Below are positions 61,393 to 64,000 of a DNA stretch of 64,000 nucleotides, one piece after another. The translations under genes were made by a program, and so were the position numbers. Source of the DNA: Apophysomyces variabilis (lineage: Eukaryota; Mucoromycota; Mucoromycetes; Mucorales; Mucoraceae); assembly GCA_002749535.1 (NCBI GenBank), contig MZZL01000117.1, positions 62,001-126,000 on the forward strand, read 5' to 3'. How positions within the stretch are numbered: position 1 is the first letter of the stretch; every line of letters starts with the position of its first letter. The notes beneath the pieces were generated by a model. That model was not told the origin of the DNA. It saw nothing but the letters and a program-made list of their open reading frames with translations, and made no database searches.

Positions 61393-63554
61393 AATGATAT
61401 TTGAGCGAGATTAATTTAATAAAATAAAAGAATAACGAAGAGAGAAATAGGGAAAGTGCGTTTCTGCTTTCTCTTTTTATGCGATCGGGTTGGCAGGGCT
61501 AAAACACCGGTTTATTTCTTGTACTACGCGATGTCCGCGGAATGTTTCACGAAACCTTGTTTTTCAAATGGCGCATGGCGACGCAGAAGACCAGTTCTCG
61601 AAGTCGTACCGCTTGCATGGCAAACCAATTTTTTTACCCACAAAAGGAAATTGACTATTTTGTACCGAAATACCGTTTTTGGTTAATTTGTTTTTCACTG
61701 TTTGTTGTAAAAAACGAATCGTAGTTGCTGCTGCTGCAATCCAGCCTTTGTTATTTTGAGAATTATAGAAGAGACAACCCTAATCTGTGTATTTCTTGCT
61801 GTGTTCTTCTATACCAGTGATGAAGTGCCGTCATACGAAGGAAAATGCCCGCTTCGGAGTCAGGTGCTATAGGTTTTTAATCCATTACTGGATTTGTGTA
61901 TATCTAAGGTTTTCTTGGGGTCACGCACATACAAAAACGATACATATTTCTTTTTTAAGACGTCTACTTTGTATGGTATATATTCTTCATGCATCACAAG
62001 ATACTCCTATTCGAAAGATGCTTTCATTGTGTAAAATACAGGGATATCCCAAACAACGTTTGTCGTCATTTGTGTGGAAGACAATAGAAACACAGCAAGA
62101 GGCTAGACTATTGCGAATTACTTTGGTTAACAATTGCAAATTCGTGAGAACAACCCGGAAAACCAAATCAAGAGGAATGATTGCCGAAATGCCCGTTTCC
62201 TTGTCTTTTCGGTTATAGTACTAAGTAATAATAAATGACGGCACCGTGGCCTAGAAACCGACACATTGTGGAAGTTGCTGTTCCACTGCATCCATGGCTT
62301 GAGATCGAAATCCCAGGATTTGGCTATTTTCATCTTGCTTTGCCATGAAGGAGTACAACCAAAGTGCCCCCGGCTATTAAACACTCCGTTCAACCATCGT
62401 ACATGTATGTCGCGGAGAGAAGAAACCCCTTGCGTCCTGAGATGTTGTTCGTTCAACTAACCGGTTTCTAGGGATAAAATCTAGAGCTTATAAGGCGCCC
62501 GTTCATGTACTTTGTTAATTTGGAATCATAAATGCGGGTTCCCCAATTCAGTTAAACTTTGCGGATACCTTTTCCTCTCAAAAGCTTTACGATCATTCTT
62601 ACGCTTAACTGATAAGGAAATGGAGACATGTTACTGCCATTTCCATCTGATTTCTTACCGTGAGAAACCCCGCGAGTGTATTACATGATAAGAATTGGAG
62701 AGATCGATAATTGAGTTAGCATCATCATCATTTATTGAAGGTTTATTCTTTGTTCCCAATCAACACTTTTCACGTTACTTTATACTAGAAATAGTTTTAT
62801 GAGGGCCAAGTGTTATGCTTGAATGAAGCAATAAGGCTTCTTTTAACACGCGTTGTATAGAAGTTCCAGCGCCACGTTTATGGCGAAATGGTTGGTTCCT
62901 AGCTAGTGACACCATTACGATCTGTGAGTCATCTGGCTCTCAACCCGAACCCTGATGCACGGTCTTTTTCACAACCGACCGTATCACATTTCTTCCAATC
63001 GATATAGACTTGGAATTTCTATTATGGGAGGTAACACCATTGATATCATGATAGCCACCTTTTCTCAGTTCTGTGTGCGCAAATGTCAATCTTTGGAACA
63101 CAGCAGAAAGTGGCGTCCCCGTAATGGTCTGACTTTTTGTCTTTGGCTTAGCCAAAGTTGACGCCTCGATAGCAGTTTTCTCAATTTGATCTTGCTCTAT
63201 TTTTCTTGCACCTAATGAGAAGAAAAAGCCTGTTCATCATTCAACAAGAATTTGCGCAGGGTTGCTGCGGCAGGCCTTTGCTATTGCTCCACAAGCATAA
63301 CTTCCGTTTTTCTTTTATTTAGATTACACATTGTACGTTGCGATACAAGATTGTCTCGCGTTACATGACACAAGGTAGTAACTCCTGTTGTAGGATGTTC
63401 TGTGTTTCGTTGAGCAAAGGAGAAAAAGAGAGCCATGTCAAGCAATCAAAGAAATGTGCTTTGGACTGCATCTTGAACAACTTGCATGTTGGATTCGATG
63501 CATATGGATTCCGTGTTTTTTTCCCTGTATCATCGTCTTATCTTCCTATCCGTA
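61393..63554. other. 2.2 kb gene-free stretch
   Basis: Several open frames of 60-140 codons occur (61787-62218 +; 62127-62456 -; 62940-63155 -). None shows a family motif or supporting introns, and plus and minus readings overlap. I see nothing annotatable. It includes the OPT promoter (T/A-rich to about 61480). Confidence 0.55.
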
Positions 63555-64000
63555 CTATACCATAAAAAAACAGCATCTAAAGAGAGCTAATGTAGGATCC
63601 ATGCAAATAAAACCAAGAAGTGGCTGTTGTATGGTGGATTTAGACGCACTATGCAATCTTTCAGTGTCCGTGTGATACCGGCGCCAAACTTTTTTTTGTA
63701 CCTCTTCCTCAGTGGGAAATTTCTGCTCTTTCATTTTACCGTTCTGTCTGCTGGTATAATCAAGAATTGAGTCTAACCATGAGGCACTTGCGCCTTAGTC
63801 ATAGATACCTGATCCGGAGGTACTGGCATATCACTACCTGGATTTCGGCATCATTTTCTTCTAAACCTAAATCAGGTGTATTATAGCCGTCTAATCAAGT
63901 CACTTGACTATGTTGTCTCTCTTCCTGTCCGTTTCTCTCTCTTCTTTCTTGCATATCAACTTACCGTTCGTGCATCTTTCCTATACCTTACCAGAAGTTT
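63555..64000 (-). CDS. Possible 3' exons of a gene extending past the right edge
   Basis: The minus strand reads SWLDSILDYTSRQNGKMKEQ, then KFPTEEEVQKKVWRRYHTDT and ERLHSASKSTIQQPLLGFIC, ending at a TAG at 63555-63557. Further upstream DGYNTPDLGLEENDAEIQ is open near 63840-63900. It can be joined to the right edge by an intron with GTAAGG donor and TTGATTAG acceptor. The intron between the two pieces is not clear. Charged, helix-rich and coding-like, but I recognise no family. Confidence 0.3.

Noticed and set aside
61787..62218. 143-codon plus-strand frame in the right-hand spacer
   Set aside because: No family motif, cysteine/basic-rich random composition, no ATG-led context and an opposing open frame on the minus strand. 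Most likely chance.
62240..62330. tRNA-like beginning (GGCACCGTGGCCTAG) with ATCGAAATCC downstream
   Set aside because: Resembles tRNA A and B boxes loosely, but there are no D, anticodon or acceptor stems that pair.

Overview
This window is nuclear DNA from a filamentous fungus, most likely an early-diverging one (Mucoromycota, for example Mucorales). The genes are spliced with short GT..AG introns and lie on both strands. Protein content is eukaryotic and fungal: PalC, a Zn2Cys6 factor, a HAL/NPR-type kinase and an oligopeptide transporter. Several families present here are absent from or divergent in ascomycete yeasts: FAM72, a KsgA-like mitochondrial methyltransferase, a long animal-like neurofibromin, a GT10 fucosyltransferase and a bacterial-type P3B Mg2+ ATPase. 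The assignment to a phylum is an inference from gene content. No rRNA, confident tRNA, CRISPR array, virus or intact mobile element was found.

Layout: 1-453 (-) 5' part of palC, running off the left edge. 2371-3727 (-) mitochondrial KsgA/TFB1M-like methyltransferase. 3961-5735 (-) PCI-domain PCID2/Thp1/Csn12 family protein. 6381-7582 (-) Yra1/ALYREF mRNA export adaptor. 8585-11472 (+) Atg1/ULK kinase. 13068-14332 (+) Zn2Cys6 regulator. 15593-16552 (-) P5C reductase. 18267-19011 (+) Arf6-type GTPase. 19281-20743 (-) HAL5/NPR1-like kinase. 21259-22052 (-) FAM72. 22442-22942 (-) SDHAF2. 25646-28865 (+) MgtA-like P3B ATPase. 29183-32944 (-) large Red1/ZFC3H1-like candidate. 36095-36971 (+) ER cyclophilin B. 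37252-39415 (-) mitochondrial GatB. 40929-50005 (+) neurofibromin/IRA RasGAP. 50307-about 51824 (-) GT10 fucosyltransferase. 52859-54628 (+) PAAF1/Rpn14 WD40 protein. 55581-58240 (+) mitochondrial EF-G2. 58954-61392 (-) OPT transporter. Weaker small-gene candidates lie at about 23330-23750, 54903-55290 and 63555-64000 (all -).

The genes do not form a cluster with one function. Themes recur, however: mRNA processing and export (Yra1, PCID2/Thp1, Red1-like candidate), mitochondrial gene expression and assembly (TFB1M-like, GatB, EF-G2, SDHAF2), nutrient, pH and stress signalling (PalC, Atg1, neurofibromin, HAL kinase), and transport (OPT, P3B ATPase).

The gene-poor stretches hold decayed repeats. 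A reverse-transcriptase-derived (LINE-like) relic lies near 33.0-33.65 kb. A 24-nt sequence at 981 and 14747 reads as the zinc-binding end of a Ty3/gypsy-type integrase in both copies. There is a 26-nt A-run at 14658, a 47-bp minisatellite in a pyrimidine tract before the Arf gene, and two tRNA-like A/B-box pairs near 23.85-24.02 kb. Non-coding DNA from about 12.8 to 24.5 kb is strikingly purine/pyrimidine strand-asymmetric compared with the rest. The best candidates for something unusual are the intron-bearing bacterial-type Mg2+ ATPase and the fucosyltransferase with a C-terminal membrane segment. I did not find a convincing undescribed multi-gene system.
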